64,000 bases of DNA from Fasciola hepatica (GCA_948099385.1 CANUEZ040000028.1:5146001-5210000), one strand, 5' to 3'; shown: positions 12,495-25,208, counted from the first letter of the stretch. The notes: generated by a model from the sequence alone, not told the origin. Numbers and translations are program-made.

Positions 12495-12662
12495 GAGATT
12501 ACAGCTGTAAAACAACTGTGGAGTGCTCAAGTATAAGGATGATTGGGCGGAAGAGTACCGGGTACTCATACCTGATGAGCGGCAATAACAGCGAAACCGG
12601 TCGTGTGCTTCCTTGGGAAATTTTGTCCTGTCATCCAGATACAATCCCATACTACTCATTTC
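12494..12662 (+). mobile_element. hammerhead repeat copy B
   Basis: Sense strand plus, beginning with GAGATTACAGCTG and so lacking the first 90 or so bases of the family. It runs through the hammerhead core at 12566-12608 and ends near 12661 at CATACTACTCATTT, directly against the PLE codons. It lies head-to-head with copy A. Identity to A by eye is around nine in ten. Confidence 0.7.
12566..12608 (+). ncRNA. hammerhead ribozyme motif, copy B
   Basis: The plus strand shows CAUAC, CUGAUGAG (12572-12579), helix II region GCGGCAAUAACAGC, GAAA (12593-12596), ACCGGU (12596-12601), cleavage-site C (12602) and GUGUGC (12603-12608). Helix I pairs over five positions; the sixth is U opposite C, whereas copy A has G-C. 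Helix III is the same self-complementary ACCGGU. The invariant core is intact. Confidence 0.75.
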
Positions 12663-13165
12663 GACAGTTCTTCTTTATTCTCACGTATCATAACAGGGTT
12701 AATTGAGAACTGGCGTCTTGGTATAGCTGCATTCACTGTGGCTTTGGCTGCAGCACCCCGAACCCCACTAATCCTCTCAGCTGCAGGGTTGCCTTTGAAA
12801 GGGAGACTGATGACTGTGGTTGCCTTAGCTGCCCTCAATAACTTCTGTTGTTCGTTCACACTCGGTATGACTCTTGATAATTTCATTGTACCTACTGGAA
12901 AATGAATATTCGGCCACATTACTTTACTTGGACGTTGAATCAATCGAAGTCCTTTGGCACAAAATTTGTAACATACATTACAAATGGAGTGGAAGAACTG
13001 CACGAAATCCCATTTACCCTGGGAACGATAGTGATTTTTGTAGAGCAAAGTGCGAAGCTGATTACGCTGGGGCTCAAGATGAATGATGAAAACCAAGTGT
13101 ACAGATAAGTGAATGAAAGATATCATGTGCATCGTACTTGACTCCGATCCACTCAAGCTAAACAA
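12656..13165 (-). pseudogene. Penelope-like element, RT C-terminal part
   Basis: This 169-codon frame on the minus strand resembles the thumb and linker of PLE reverse transcriptases. There is a KWDFVQFFHSICNVCYK block at residues 51-67, similar to the HFHSFVP...K block of the family. SLPFKGNPA is at 120-128, NAAIPRRQFSINPV at 145-158, and the end ENKEELSK at 162-169 is where family members continue into the GIY-YIG domain. The catalytic palm is not recognisable upstream of 13165, so the copy is 5' truncated or decayed. The endonuclease continues at 11822-12149 after the palindromic insertion. The second PLE at 49612-50366 shows similar blocks in the expected order without such an interruption. 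Confidence 0.75.
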
Positions 13166-15445
13166 CTATGAAATACTAATGAGCTTCAGTTCTGTTTTTC
13201 TAGCATGTCACATGATCGTTCAATTGAATTCCAAGTAATTACATATTTCTCATTCGACGCACGGTAGATGGTTGTCAATAATTTATGGAGCCGAGTTCCA
13301 TCCCACGGAGCGCGATGCTTAATCCGCGAAAGTGGCATCCCGACCGGCGATGATGACTTCGGTGAATGATGCGAAAACATTGATGATCCACATGTGAAGA
13401 TGAGGGACCAAAAGCTTATGCAAATACTCAACGTGAGCTATAGGCGTCACCAATATTTACCAATTTTCAACTACAGCCAACAGAATCATTACATGTGTGT
13501 CGGACCACATTCCCAATTCGGAACAACCGACAGCATGAACAAACTCTACCAACAAACATTTTCCACGGAAAAACGGAACGGTCGATTCGTATAGTTTACA
13601 GGCTATGACGCCTGAAATAGAACAGATTTCGAACCCTATCTGGTCGGTCAACTTCGGTAGTAGATAGCCGTTCATAGTCACTCTACTAGTTACTAAGGCT
13701 AATTTACTGAGCACTTAGATGACCTTACACTTCAAAAATGGAGATTGCTGATCCCGGTTCTGTTGTTATGGTGTGAATCCCTTCCACTATACACTTGCCA
13801 TCTCATACTACAACTATTTGTAAATTCTCAGATGGCTGATATTTGATGAAGGCGCAGTGATCAAATGTTAACACATCTTCATGTCATCAAAAATAGTTAT
13901 GCTTCTGTGCTTTGTTTAAACTGGCACATTCAAACCACACAACTCCGAGTCCTTCCAAAAGACACTGACTAGAGTGATGAAATGAGGTGCTGCAAGGTTA
14001 GGAACGGATAGAGAACTGAGATGCGTATTTTCAATGGCATACTGAGGAATTTTAAGGTAAACTGGTTGCTGCTCGCAAGGACTTTCAACTTAAACCGTGG
14101 TTTTATATGAGAGAAAATTAATAGAAGACGCACATTTAATGCCGTAAACTCATCAGTTTGGACGAAACTTGAACGATAAATAAAAGACAGACCCCATCCG
14201 TTTATGGTAATGAACACCAAAGCAAACTTTTATGCGTGAAATTTAACAATATCGCCTGTGTGGAGTAATTAGTTTAAAAAAGATTAGATAGTCTTGTTGA
14301 AATTATCCACCTAACTGTGCCACATTCCGCAGCGGGGAATGTGAGCAAGGGTATTATCTAGAAAATAAATAAGCCAGCACAAGAACATGCAAATTTGCAA
14401 GCAAGCCAGCTCGATTTCATTTGAAGCACAATACTGATCTTATTTGCTAATGATGTATTTTGGTGGCCTTGAGGGGAGAGGCTTGTCGATTAAGGCTGTT
14501 TTACTTGGTGAGAGTCATGAGACGATTTTCTCAGCCAACTGCGAAGATCGAATTGGCGAAAAAGACTTAAGATGAAAGCGGAGCAACGACTCACATTCTG
14601 ATGTAGCTGTACGTCTGTGGATAAGGTATGAAATAGCATCGGTCATGGCAGTACAGTCACGTGGAACAGGTTGATTGGTTGACTCGAGTATAGGACTGGG
14701 CTGGGTTGCTCTATTAGGATTAGAAGTCTCGTCCAGTTGTGCGATCTACAGGTAAACTTGTGCTGGGACGCTTTCTTATTTCGTGAAACTCGTCCCTAAT
14801 CCTGCTCGTACATATTCACACTGACTCAGACTGGTTTACCGATGCTGACCACGTGAAAGTGGCCTTCACCCATGACGAGCTAGTGGAACGCGAAGTTACC
14901 AAAGCACGGGGATTATGGATTTGGATGTCTTCTAGTCAGTTCGCTGAGCAGCAAAGAAACACGCGTTCAACATACCCTTTGATAATTACTGTTGTCGCTA
15001 GTTCAGTGGTTGACACCTGATAGCTCATCGGCGGTGGATACGCAGGATCACAGAATCAATCGAAATTTGTGAGTTTTATCGGATACTTAGAATATCTTAG
15101 GTGACACATACTGGGAGGAATTCAAAGAACCGTCTTGTCATGATGAAGACCACAGTTTGCTTATAAATTACCAATGGTGGAATTCATCCTTCTTTCAAGT
15201 TTTTAATTGAACAGGAAAATTATACGTCACAAAGTGAGTTTTATGTTCAAATCTTTGGCTTGTTGTGACTATGTACGACTGATTGATCTAAGATGACCTT
15301 TATTGGAAAACAGTGTTTCTCATGTTTTATTTTAGGGCGTAAATTTTCATCGGGAATTAACAAATTAGCGCATGCTCACGGAATAGGTTGGTCTTAGAGA
15401 TACGACTGCGAGGTGCAATAATGAGTTTGTCTTTTAGATCTATAT
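13166..15445. other. anonymous DNA, no gene recognised
   Basis: Short frames only, none with a family motif. No tRNA-like boxes or tandem arrays were noted. Confidence 0.45.
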
Positions 15446-15483
<38 letters not shown>

Positions 15484-15495
15484 TTACTATTACTA
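15446..15495. repeat. (TAC/ACT)n microsatellite
   Basis: A trinucleotide ACT run with TAT interruptions near its 3' end. Poly-Leu and poly-Ser frames over it are artefacts. The same motif forms the large array at 37870-38172. Confidence 0.95.
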
Positions 15496-16715
15496 AAAAT
15501 TAAAAATAATAAATGTGACCTGAAACTAGGAGCTATGTTTGCACCATGTCCAAACATGCTGGTACACATTTAGTGCCTGTCCGAAATGATCGCGTTATTT
15601 TATGGATTACTTTTCCGCTAATTATGACTTTTCAACCAACCGTAACTGAGCTTGGATTGATGAACAACGACTCAGGTTGTTTCGCACCACTTAATCTGGA
15701 GACCCAGTGGGCGGAGGAAAACCGACGGTTCGTCAGCTTATCGTATTGACCGTGGACACTAGGGCACGGTGATTGTTTTGACCGCACCCACGGGCCACGC
15801 CTTTCCCTGTCGCTGAAAGTAACTGACATACTAAACATGAAATGCTTGTGTCCATCATTTCGTATCTAACCAACCGGGAATGTCGATCTTTCCGGCTGAT
15901 GCAACTCCTCCGCTCTTTGTCCTTTGCTGTGCTGCGGACGTTCATACCTACCCATGGATAGGTGTATGTCAGCATACGACAGAACTTCCTTTGTCTGAGA
16001 TATAGCACTGTTTGCTCTGTTTATTTCGTACGACGAGAGTCAGCATCCGTCTGACATCGGTGGGTAATTTTCAGTTCTTCTGAGTTGAGAAAGAACACAA
16101 ATAAATTGTTTTTCTTCTCTGTAGAACATACCCGTTTCATTTTCTTGTAGACAAATTCTGCGAGGCGATTCACTTAGCTTTCCAAAGCAACGCAGTTATA
16201 CGGAACCAGAAGAGAGAATCTTTACCCTCACGTGTGCTCGAGGTTAACCGGCCACACCGCTAGTCGGGGAACAAAGAGATCAGAAACATGAAGTGGCCAC
16301 CAGTTGTGTTGAAGAAGAGGATAATTTGAATTGAGTACAAAAATGCAAAAGAATGAAATTGGTTAACCACTATTTCCATTGTTTTCGTCTAAACCCGTCA
16401 CACCCCGCTGTCTGAGATTAATTAGATTACAAGAGGCATAGGGGTTTTAGTGTTTTTCGCAAATAAGAAAATATGTTCACGCTTGTCTTTTGCAAATTGA
16501 AGCGTGATAAAAGGACCGAAAATTTCCAACAGAATATTGACCTAAATTGACTTAAATACAGTAAATCATCTGATGCTCTATCACAGTGTAATTTCACTGA
16601 CACCTGAGTTGGACGCAGCTTGTTCTACGTCATGGGTTGTGGTTGGAGAGCCTACATGGTCTCTTCGTTGTGATTCACAGGACCACATAAATAATAAAGG
16701 GTAAAAAAAGGAATT
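15496..16715. other. anonymous DNA, no gene recognised
   Basis: No recognisable frame or repeat apart from the hammerhead repeat that starts at 16716. Confidence 0.45.
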
Positions 16716-16960
16716 TTCCGGATGAATAGTATCTGGATGACAGGAAAAATTTCCCAGGGGAGCACTCGGCCGGTTTCGCGATTGTTGTCACTCATCAGGT
16801 ATGCGTACCCGGCATTTTTCAGCCCAGCCATTCCTATACTTCTGTGCTCCACAGTCGGTTTACAGCTGTAACCCCATTTTAATCGTATGGAGCGTGCATG
16901 GATGACAGAGTTTATTTATAGAATCACAAGAGGATTCTTCCAAATTTATTTGATCGGTTA
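16716..16960 (-). mobile_element. hammerhead repeat copy C
   Basis: Sense strand minus, starting near 16960 at TAACCGATCAAATAAATTTG, the same 5' terminus as copy A. It continues through AATCCTCTTGTGATTCTATAAATA, a GGAGCACAG block and the hammerhead core at 16762-16804, and ends near CATCCAGATAC. The shared 5' start in two places supports a real element end. No PLE coding sequence is recognisable on either side, so the repeat can exist apart from a PLE frame. A small string like its 3' end also occurs at about 17017-17040 (ATACAATACCATGCTACTCATTT in complement), perhaps a second fragment. Confidence 0.7.
16762..16804 (-). ncRNA. hammerhead ribozyme motif, copy C (probably inactive)
   Basis: The minus strand reads GCAUAC, CUGAUGAG, then a helix II of four pairs (GUGA with UCGC, one G-U) and a CAACAA loop, GAAA, and ACCGGCC. 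This has a better helix II than copies A and B. However, the U16.1 position has become C, and helix I has an A-A mismatch at its second pair, so cleavage is unlikely. Confidence 0.65.
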
Positions 16961-17975
16961 CCACGGCTAACTTTTAGAACGAGGACACATGGTCGGAGGT
17001 ATTGTTTTTCAAAATGAGTAGCATGGTATTGTATCTAGAGGACCGAGCGAAATGAATGGTTCGATTCAACTGACTAATAGAAGTTACTGATCGTTTGAAT
17101 GTGGATTCAACTGAAATAATGGGTGGTTATTTGTTCGAAGTTAGGGGCTATTCATACAAGTTTAACCCAAAATCATCGAAACCATTAGGTGATAGCAGAG
17201 CATTCAGATGCAACTATCCACCCAGACCGAGGTAAATTTAACTGACATGACCAGACAGAATCAGATAAGCATTACAAATTAACACCAACGTTTCCACTAA
17301 ACTCTGGTCACCTATGCTGTTTGTCTGTTTACGGCTAGCTGGTCCCGTGTTTCTCTGAATAAATAAAATAACACTACAGTAAAACACCATCACCTGAAGA
17401 GCATCAAAGAAACTTGAACAGCCTTAGAACCTGCACCACGTGATCAGAGGGGGGAAAGGGGGTTGGGAGGGACTGTCACAGTATTCTCCAGCTAAAATTT
17501 AAGCAATTATTTTTGCTCGGAATGAAGCTAATATAAGGCGCCTAGTTGATAATTGAAGTTATTGACCCTCTAAATAAGGTGTGTGCGTGCCTGTCTCTCT
17601 GTGTTGATAATATAACAGTGGAAATTGTTATCGGCTGCGAAGGTATTATCTTCTCGTAAACTTTCTATGGGAATTTGGATCTCTTTATCCAGAGCCGAAA
17701 CAATACCTGGGGTTTTTGGATACGGGAATGAGAATATTAAAAGTCAATACCCTAATATACTTACCCATTAGTTGGGGGCAAAAGATTAGTAAAATTGCTT
17801 TTGGTAGCACATTCTGCTTTCTTCTTCTGAAGGCCGTCCGATCAATGAGACTTTGCCTAGCCAAACATGGGTACTTCATAAGTCACTCCGATTAGGGGAC
17901 AAGTACCGAATAGAGTGGAAAGATTCTGTTATTCGGTTAGCTCTAAGCTCCAAAGTCTTATTCATCGCGAAACCT

Positions 17976-17978
<3 letters not shown>
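16961..17978. other. anonymous DNA, no gene recognised
   Basis: No motif-bearing frame, tRNA-like box or array seen other than the possible hammerhead-repeat fragment at 17017-17040. Confidence 0.45.

Positions 17979-18036
<58 letters not shown>
17979..18036. repeat. (AT)29 microsatellite
   Basis: An uninterrupted AT run of about 58 bases. Confidence 0.98.
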
Positions 18037-18039
<3 letters not shown>

Positions 18040-21000
18040 AGCTGGAGGCAAGCAACGACAGGAACCAAGCATGTACATTTTATACATGGGAAGATTTTTC
18101 ATACAGCCATCGAAAACGTTGTTCTATAAAGATTAATCTAACGAACTCTAATGCATGTCAGAGAGTCAGTAACATTCTCTCTGTGTGCAAATATATGAAA
18201 ATTCATTGTCGGTTTGTCACAGGTTAAATTGAATTTTAAATTCAGAAAATACCTGGTGATAATGGGAATCCTGTTCTAGATTTAGCCTAATTGCTGGGCC
18301 TATGTTCTAAAAGGTTATACATATGTAATAGATGCAAGCGTGATTAATTTCCTTCTATTTCGAGTGGATCATGCATGACTTCGTCATTGCACACGTTGGA
18401 ACACTTGAAGACAGACACAAAGTGAAAACCCTCGGACCACACTGAACGTTACGTGCACCTGTGTGCAGAATATCAGCGTTCTCCATCGCTGTAGGCTACT
18501 TTTTCACAAGGATACAAGCATGCACCTCCTGGCTGTTTGCTTCGATGTGGAGTCTGCTGGGTCGTAGTCCGTCAATTCTTCATTGCAGTGATCTGGGATG
18601 AACGAGACCGGTTGGATATTTTCCACTATACCCCAGCAGAGCAGTGTGCGGTATTGCGAGACAGTTGTTCTAGCCAAGTGCACTTTTCACACCCAGTAGA
18701 CTGGTGCAATGCGGCACCAGTCGCGGGACTTGAAGTAAACATCGGGTGTGCATTCAGAGTTTGGCAGCACTCTAGCTTGTCATGGTCAGGTATTTCACTC
18801 ATTCTGAGTACAATGCCAGAGTGAGTGTGTTTGTGTGTCAACTTTCCAACTCACGTGTGATCACTTCAACGCTTCCCTGAAATAAAAGATTGGTAACGTG
18901 TGCGCACACTTCAGCTAGATTAGAACATCTAAACATATTCTTCATTAGTGGTGCTTAGGACACTGTCAAAGGGTTATCAGCATTTTTGTGAAAAGATATT
19001 CTGATAGACAAAACAACCAAACTCGAGGCTTTAACTCATGATCGATCTGGCCCCTTACCTTCACCCCAAATTTGTTTTCCATTGACGTTTTACGCCTCTC
19101 CTGTTCAGTCGCTGAACCACACATCGGACATTGACCTTGAGCCGGAGCTGACTGGTGCATGCATTGATTTTGTCCCATGACCTTTGATTCTCATTTTCCA
19201 CAGACTTTTCATTGACTTGATCGCTTAAACCTCAAGCAATCCTGAATTTACTTGCATTTGGCCGACTTTAATTCTCGGAGTGGTTACCGTTGAGGTTTGT
19301 ACAGTTTCTGTGTCATATTTATGGTTGTTTTATAAAGAACGGTAGGGAGAACCACAAATGAACGCTAGGTGTTTTTGTGGATTGTGTTAAGAGTATCTCA
19401 ACGACTGCTAGAGGTCCGTTATAGATATACTCTTCTGGAGGTGAAATACCCCGTTAAATTCAATAAACGTCAAACACTACTCATAAAGTAAGAAATGACA
19501 TAATTTTCCAGTTATTTTCCCAAGCTTCATAAAACAAATCAAATCAGAATGGAATGGATTGAAACACAGACCCATGACTTTGCAGGATACTGTTTAGTAC
19601 GGAATCGGTAGGAAGAACGACAGCACGTACGTACGAACGACTGTGTATCCAGCATGAATGCACGGGAGGCTTGAGCACAAGCACGTGTCATGCGGACGAG
19701 AGCGGCCAGTCGATATCAGTCTCACGCGGAGCTGGTCACACGTGATTAGTGGAGTGGAGCGATGCCAATGTCGGTACAGACACGCATTGGGTACGCGAAT
19801 GTAGGGCGGGTGAGAAAGGAATGAATCACCAGCGTTTTTCGATGGCGTGTGGGTGAGTCTCACAACATTTGAATATAACGCGTACGTAAATAAATCCATC
19901 TCTGCTGTGGTCTGGGTGTGTACGCTGGAAACAAACAAATCAGTATTGATTTCCAACAGATTTTGGTTTGTAGACTGTGGACTTGAAAGTAAGCGAAAAG
20001 TAAGCGGGCTAATGCATTGTGATATTGGTTCATTAACGTCACGCATTTAAACAGAGCTTTTTATCTCAGTATTTAAAAGTGGGTTCTACGGGAGTCTAAG
20101 CGTACAAAAACACGATAATTTGGTTTGCGGATTATTTTCACAGAGGTAACTAGGTTCACGTGCTAGACGTAGTCAGATAAACCAAAAATGGTCGACAAAC
20201 GTGCTCCTACATTCCCAAGGATTTTGAACGCTGGCTTTGTTTTTAGCTTAGGATGAGAGTGGTATCCGATAGATGTCGTTGAGCTTGGTGATCCTTCATT
20301 ACATTTGTGTTTGAGCTGCGTCATATGTATTAGATCAAGGGTATTAGTTTGGAAAAAATGTTTACTGATGTCATATTCTATGCGGTTATCGATCAGAAAA
20401 AATTGCGATACAGTAGACCTTTACTATGAATTATTGATCGAACCACTGGGACCATACAGCTCTAGGTGATTAGCAAATGAACCAGATCGTAGCTAGCTAC
20501 GTGCCTAACAAGAGTTGTCCATTCCCGGTCAATCTAGTTGTTGGATCAATTCGGTTACGATCTACGCGTCACCTAACGATCCGTCGAAGTTGGTGTGACT
20601 AAGAGATTTAGTCAAAACAAAAATAAAGCGGGAAAGTTTTCGGACAGTTGGCGTAGCGATCCTATGTTTCAAGATGTGTAAGACAGAATGAGAGAGGCTG
20701 TGCAAGTGTACGTACACCGGAGAGGCGTGGAGCCATTTCAGATGCAGTACCGACAGCAATCAATGAAAAACTTGGTAAGCAATCCGAGAAAGCTCATTTT
20801 CAGAAAACAAAGTAGTGAACTGACCTGCCAATAATATTAAATAGACATGCTAATGACAGTGCACCTCAAAATCCGATTCTGATAGCAGAATAACGGGAAA
20901 AATCATTAATAGGCTTTTTCAAACGATCCCTTTGTTGACTGATTTTTTACTGCCACGTAAAGGTGATCGCAAAAGAAAATGTATGAAACATGAAGTTTCT

Positions 21001-24000
21001 TCGTTGGTAATGTGAGCAACCAAAGTTAGGATAAGCTTAGAGAAATTTTGAAAGATGTTCGAGCACGTTGTTCTACATCATTCTACTGGGATACACTCGC
21101 TAGAGCAGTCGGAGGCCTTATCAACACAGTCGCTAAAATCAACACTATTACTGTAGGCTTAATCTCCTCTTCTAAATCCGTTCTCTTTTATTTCAACCTG
21201 AGAAGAGTCATTCATGGTAGTTGCTTGTTTCTGACTTTGCATGTTCCTTTGATGTAAATGACATCGGTCGAAATACGAAATAGCTAGTTGTTTGAATGAG
21301 TGAAGGCAAGTGAAGTGAGTTGCGGGCGAACTTTGTTGAGGATCGAAAGGTCTAGGAACGACTAGGATCAATGTTTACTCGACCGAGTTGGTAATTTTCC
21401 GTTCAGTCCGTTCGATCTCAGAGTTATGGTTCAGGACGATTATGTAGAATATCGTTGTTGATAGTTCTAAAGTATGAGCCATTCGTTACATTGGGCCACA
21501 CAGTTCATCTTTTTTCTAAGCGAAACACATATACGACCAATTTATTCTGTTTTGCATCCCGTCCATTCAGCTATTACCAGCGCCTGCTCAGAGGTTCCTC
21601 TTTAAATTTACTTACCACATGCAACTGTTTGTCGTGTCAACTGAAATAGTTCAATTGGATTCACATTAATGTGTAGGGTGCTAACTCATATTGTGATATT
21701 TTATTTTTTATTTTGGCCTCGAGTTGTACTTGATGACCAGACTTCCACAGTGTTGCTCAGAAGTTATCGAACAAACTGTTTGGAGTTCGAACCTTCAGTG
21801 ATGCTGTTATTTCAAGATAGTAGTCCATCACGTGAGTATTATTTGAAAAAGGAACTATCCAACGGTCACTTTCTCCCTTCTTCTCGCTATATGTGTTTGC
21901 TTGTATGACTAGTCCCAAAGGATTCCCCTATTCCGTCTTTTGGCGTTCACATGATTTAACTGACAGGGTTTTTCGAGCAAACGGAGAACATTTCAGAGGG
22001 AACTAGGTCAAAAGCTAGCACGATTCCTGTGCCTTATCTCAGTCACTCAAATGGAAGCATTGCTTTACAAAGCTAGTTTCCCAGTGTAGACCAGTCAGGG
22101 CCCCAAAGTTACCACAGCCGTGTCTGCTCCACTTTACTGGTCTGATGCGTTACTTGAATTGTGACTTCGTCTATGCAAACATGTGAGGTAGCGATTGACC
22201 CACGAGATACGGATCCCAGTCATCACACCATTGGCAGTTAGTCTGCATGATTCACTCGATTGTTCGGCCCATAGGTCAGCTGGTAATTCCCATTTCAGTT
22301 CACGCCGCGATGGCGTTCATATGATGCTGGTGGTCAAGTGCGATAATAAGACATCACTTATTGACTTTGTGAATGAGGAAGTTCCCAATACGAACAGTAC
22401 CCGACGGTAGTATATTTCGGTTGCCATGGTGTCATGACAACAATTTCTGTTCCGTCGGCAGGTGGCCATCTCCAACAAAACTAATATACAACGAGGAAAA
22501 ATGAGAACATGAGCGAGAACACTTCTGGCGTATGCACAGCACTCACTTCAATGGAATGGTAATCAAACTAACCCCTAGAGAATTTTTCACCACAACTGCT
22601 TGGCGCATTTCTAACTGATGTCAGTACGGCATCAGTTAGCCCCATTCGTCTTTTTTTATCTAATAGATTCAACTCCGGATTGTACGTCATCCAGTTTGAT
22701 TTCATTTTTTAACAGCTATATCCGGGTTTTAATTCAGAAAGATGAAGCTCTATCGTATTATAGAAAGCTCATGGTTGTCTAAAGCTATTCTTCGGGTAAA
22801 GTAAGCGGTACGCCGTTCCAATGCACACAGTAATTTGCAAGCAGGTTTTATGAAGCACCTCATACGGATCAAACCGATGGCGTTCGTTCTGAAAACAAAG
22901 GCTTTTTGTTGCTCAGTCGAAATTTGGAGTTGATGGAGTATACACGGAGGATATGAAAGCAATCTTTCACGCATTGTGGAATTCACTGTCTGACTATGCT
23001 TCTGGTGCACAACAGCCGAATTTCAAGTTCCATAGCAGCAGGTTTTCGGAATTAGTCTTTCGTGTTCCAACAATTATGAACCCTGTCTTTTCGAGTCCAA
23101 TGCGTAAAAAGAGGAGTATTTTTTATCCAGCCCCGGACATAAATTCTCAGTGGCAAGTGAATATGAGCTGTTATGGGACAAATGTGAAAGTTGAACCTTC
23201 GGTATTGAAGATTTTCCTACTGTCTAAGAATATGCGAAACAAGTAGATAGCTCCATGGCTCTAAGGTATTCAACGCCTTTGCAGCAAGATATTCTTCGAA
23301 AGACGAGGATGACAGACTGAAAACATTCATTATTTTGTGACCAAAGAATTTTGTGTTGTTCAAGTATCGTTGATAGCAATTCACCGAAGGACTAACCACG
23401 ATTTTAGAGAGCCCATATCGACCAGGGTAATGAGTTTTGCAACGTCGAAGTCATTGGGATCCGTTTCTCTGGGAATTTCTTCTAACAGTTCTCGTATTTG
23501 TCAGTGTCCTGGTTTCACCAGAGACCATACAAAGTGAATCGATAACCAAAGTGACGTGCGATGCAATTTGAATTCTTTCGAAATCACACAGTGTGACTTA
23601 CGCGATTTACTTCGATTCAGCCGTCTTCGAAATGGTGCCCAGGAACCTATAGGAAAATCTCTGAGAACATTTTTATTGCTCTTTGAATGCTCATTACAAT
23701 CACAATGCAGAAAGCACTCTTATCCAAGTTGGGTGTTTCGTTATTTTACCTACCGCATCATTTTACGGCACCATGTTTTACGAGAATCATGGCAGTAAAA
23801 GGGATGTCATTTACGGAAGAATTCGCAGCGGTGTCTGTCGCTGAACACGTGTCCCAACAGGCTCTCGAGGAATCATCATTCACCTGGGCTAAGAAAGCTG
23901 TTTGATTTTCTGCTTTACCGTAAAAATTTGTCCAACCAAAAGTTTCTTCACCCGTATCTCTACTACAAGATGTGAGTTTGCTGTCTGTTCGTGGGATAAC

Positions 24001-24384
24001 ATATTTCTCTCCCAAAGGGTTTGCTTTACACTTACCTCTTTCTTTCAGGTAGACTATGATGGCCGTGTCAGAAAAATAACTGGTTCTGTCAGAATCAACA
24101 AGTATTCAATAGAGTTGGAAACCACCCTTCGTAAATTTATCTTTCATATTACTCTAAAATAGTCACACGAGACAGTTTATTTATATATCACCCTCAGGCA
24201 TCAGTCAAATTTATCATTGTAGCCAAGCTCATACAATTTTGACTGATCATAGATCACCACAGAACTACGGAGAATACCATCAACATAAATAGACATATAT
24301 GCTTACAACCTTCGTCTCATATGTCACACAAATTCAAGGAAGAGAAGTTCACTGTGAGGCAGAAAATTGGGACTCCAATTTGGA

Positions 24385-24386
<2 letters not shown>
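18037..24386. other. anonymous DNA, no gene recognised
   Basis: More than 6 kb with only short frames. The longest is 150 codons on the minus strand at 19594-20046 and has no familiar domain. I see no tandem array and no tRNA-like box. Old unrecognised repeats are likely but cannot be supported by eye. Confidence 0.4.

Positions 24387-24438
<52 letters not shown>
24387..24438. repeat. (AT)26 microsatellite
   Basis: An uninterrupted AT run of about 52 bases. Confidence 0.98.
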
Positions 24439-24440
<2 letters not shown>

Positions 24441-25064
24441 ATGTGTGGATCGAATAATCCCACCGTTATATGCTATGTATACGTGACTGCGTATTCTCGA
24501 AAGCATGCCAAGTCGATAAACTTTTCCGTCTTGTGATCGATTAATTACCTCTAAGATCTGCAACAAACAGTAAGGTTTTGTGACATCTCAAATAGATTGC
24601 AACAATGTTTGTCATTAAAGGACACCACTCGATCGAATGGGCATGCTGAGCTCCATCTGGTAATTATTTCACGTTGACTGAAGCAGTTAAAGTCCATCAA
24701 TTAATCGTCAATGGGTGTCCCATGTTTCGTGTAAATGGAGGATGTCTTTAAACTGGTCCTTTTATTCAAGGTCATTAGATCCGTTTTTTCTTAGCTTGAT
24801 ACACAATTACACAGTCAGCGTGTTTCTTCACTGCTTAAACAGACTTATTTCTATGTCGCCATTTCTGGACAACGGTGACATAATTCAGATAGAATAGACT
24901 TCAAGACACATGATTTGAATTTGAGTTCAAATGGTTACCTGATGAAAATGACTAGGAAAACCCAGAAACTTTCGGTAACGTGCGACTGCTACCAATGGGT
25001 GATAAGGAAGACCAGTGGTGAAACAACTTATTCTGTCACACTGAGGTTACACGTATCGTCTCTA
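24439..25064. other. anonymous DNA, no gene recognised
   Basis: Nothing recognised between the AT array and hammerhead repeat copy D. Confidence 0.45.
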
Positions 25065-25205
25065 GGATTCAGTTCGAATATTCTGGAGTGTGAATGGACA
25101 CTATTCACTGAAGAGTCCTCGTGTACTTGTTGAGCGGCAGCAACAGCGAAACCGGTTGTGTGTTTCCGGGGAAATTTTGTCCACACATTTGCATACTACT
25201 TTCTA
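25065..25205 (+). mobile_element. hammerhead repeat copy D, degraded
   Basis: Sense strand plus. It aligns with copies A-C from the GGAGTG block (near 25085) through the ribozyme region to GGGGAAATTTTGTCC and CATACTACTTTC near 25201. The 5' part of the family is missing or too diverged. Its 3' end runs directly into an AT microsatellite at 25210. Confidence 0.6.
25121..25163 (+). ncRNA. hammerhead ribozyme remnant, copy D
   Basis: The core reads CUUGUUGAG instead of CUGAUGAG, followed by GCGGCAGCAACAGC, GAAA and ACCGGUUG. The invariant A6 is lost, so the ribozyme should be inactive. Confidence 0.55.
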
Positions 25206-25208
25206 TCA

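Larger units (their letters stand above)
12169..12735. repeat. large near-palindrome (arms about 238 bp, spacer about 91 bp)
   Basis: The left arm 12169-12405 and right arm 12497-12735 are near-perfect reverse complements. Each arm contains, from outside inward, about 70-80 bases of PLE coding sequence, the junction CGACAGTTC, the 3' end of the hammerhead repeat, the hammerhead core and the GGAGTGCTC / ACAGCTGTAAT block. The spacer 12406-12496 is the 5' part of copy A only. The palindrome sits exactly between the RT part and the GIY-YIG part of a PLE pseudogene on the minus strand. Confidence 0.85.

Noticed and set aside
19594..20046. 150-codon minus-strand frame
   Set aside because: No recognisable motif; length compatible with chance.
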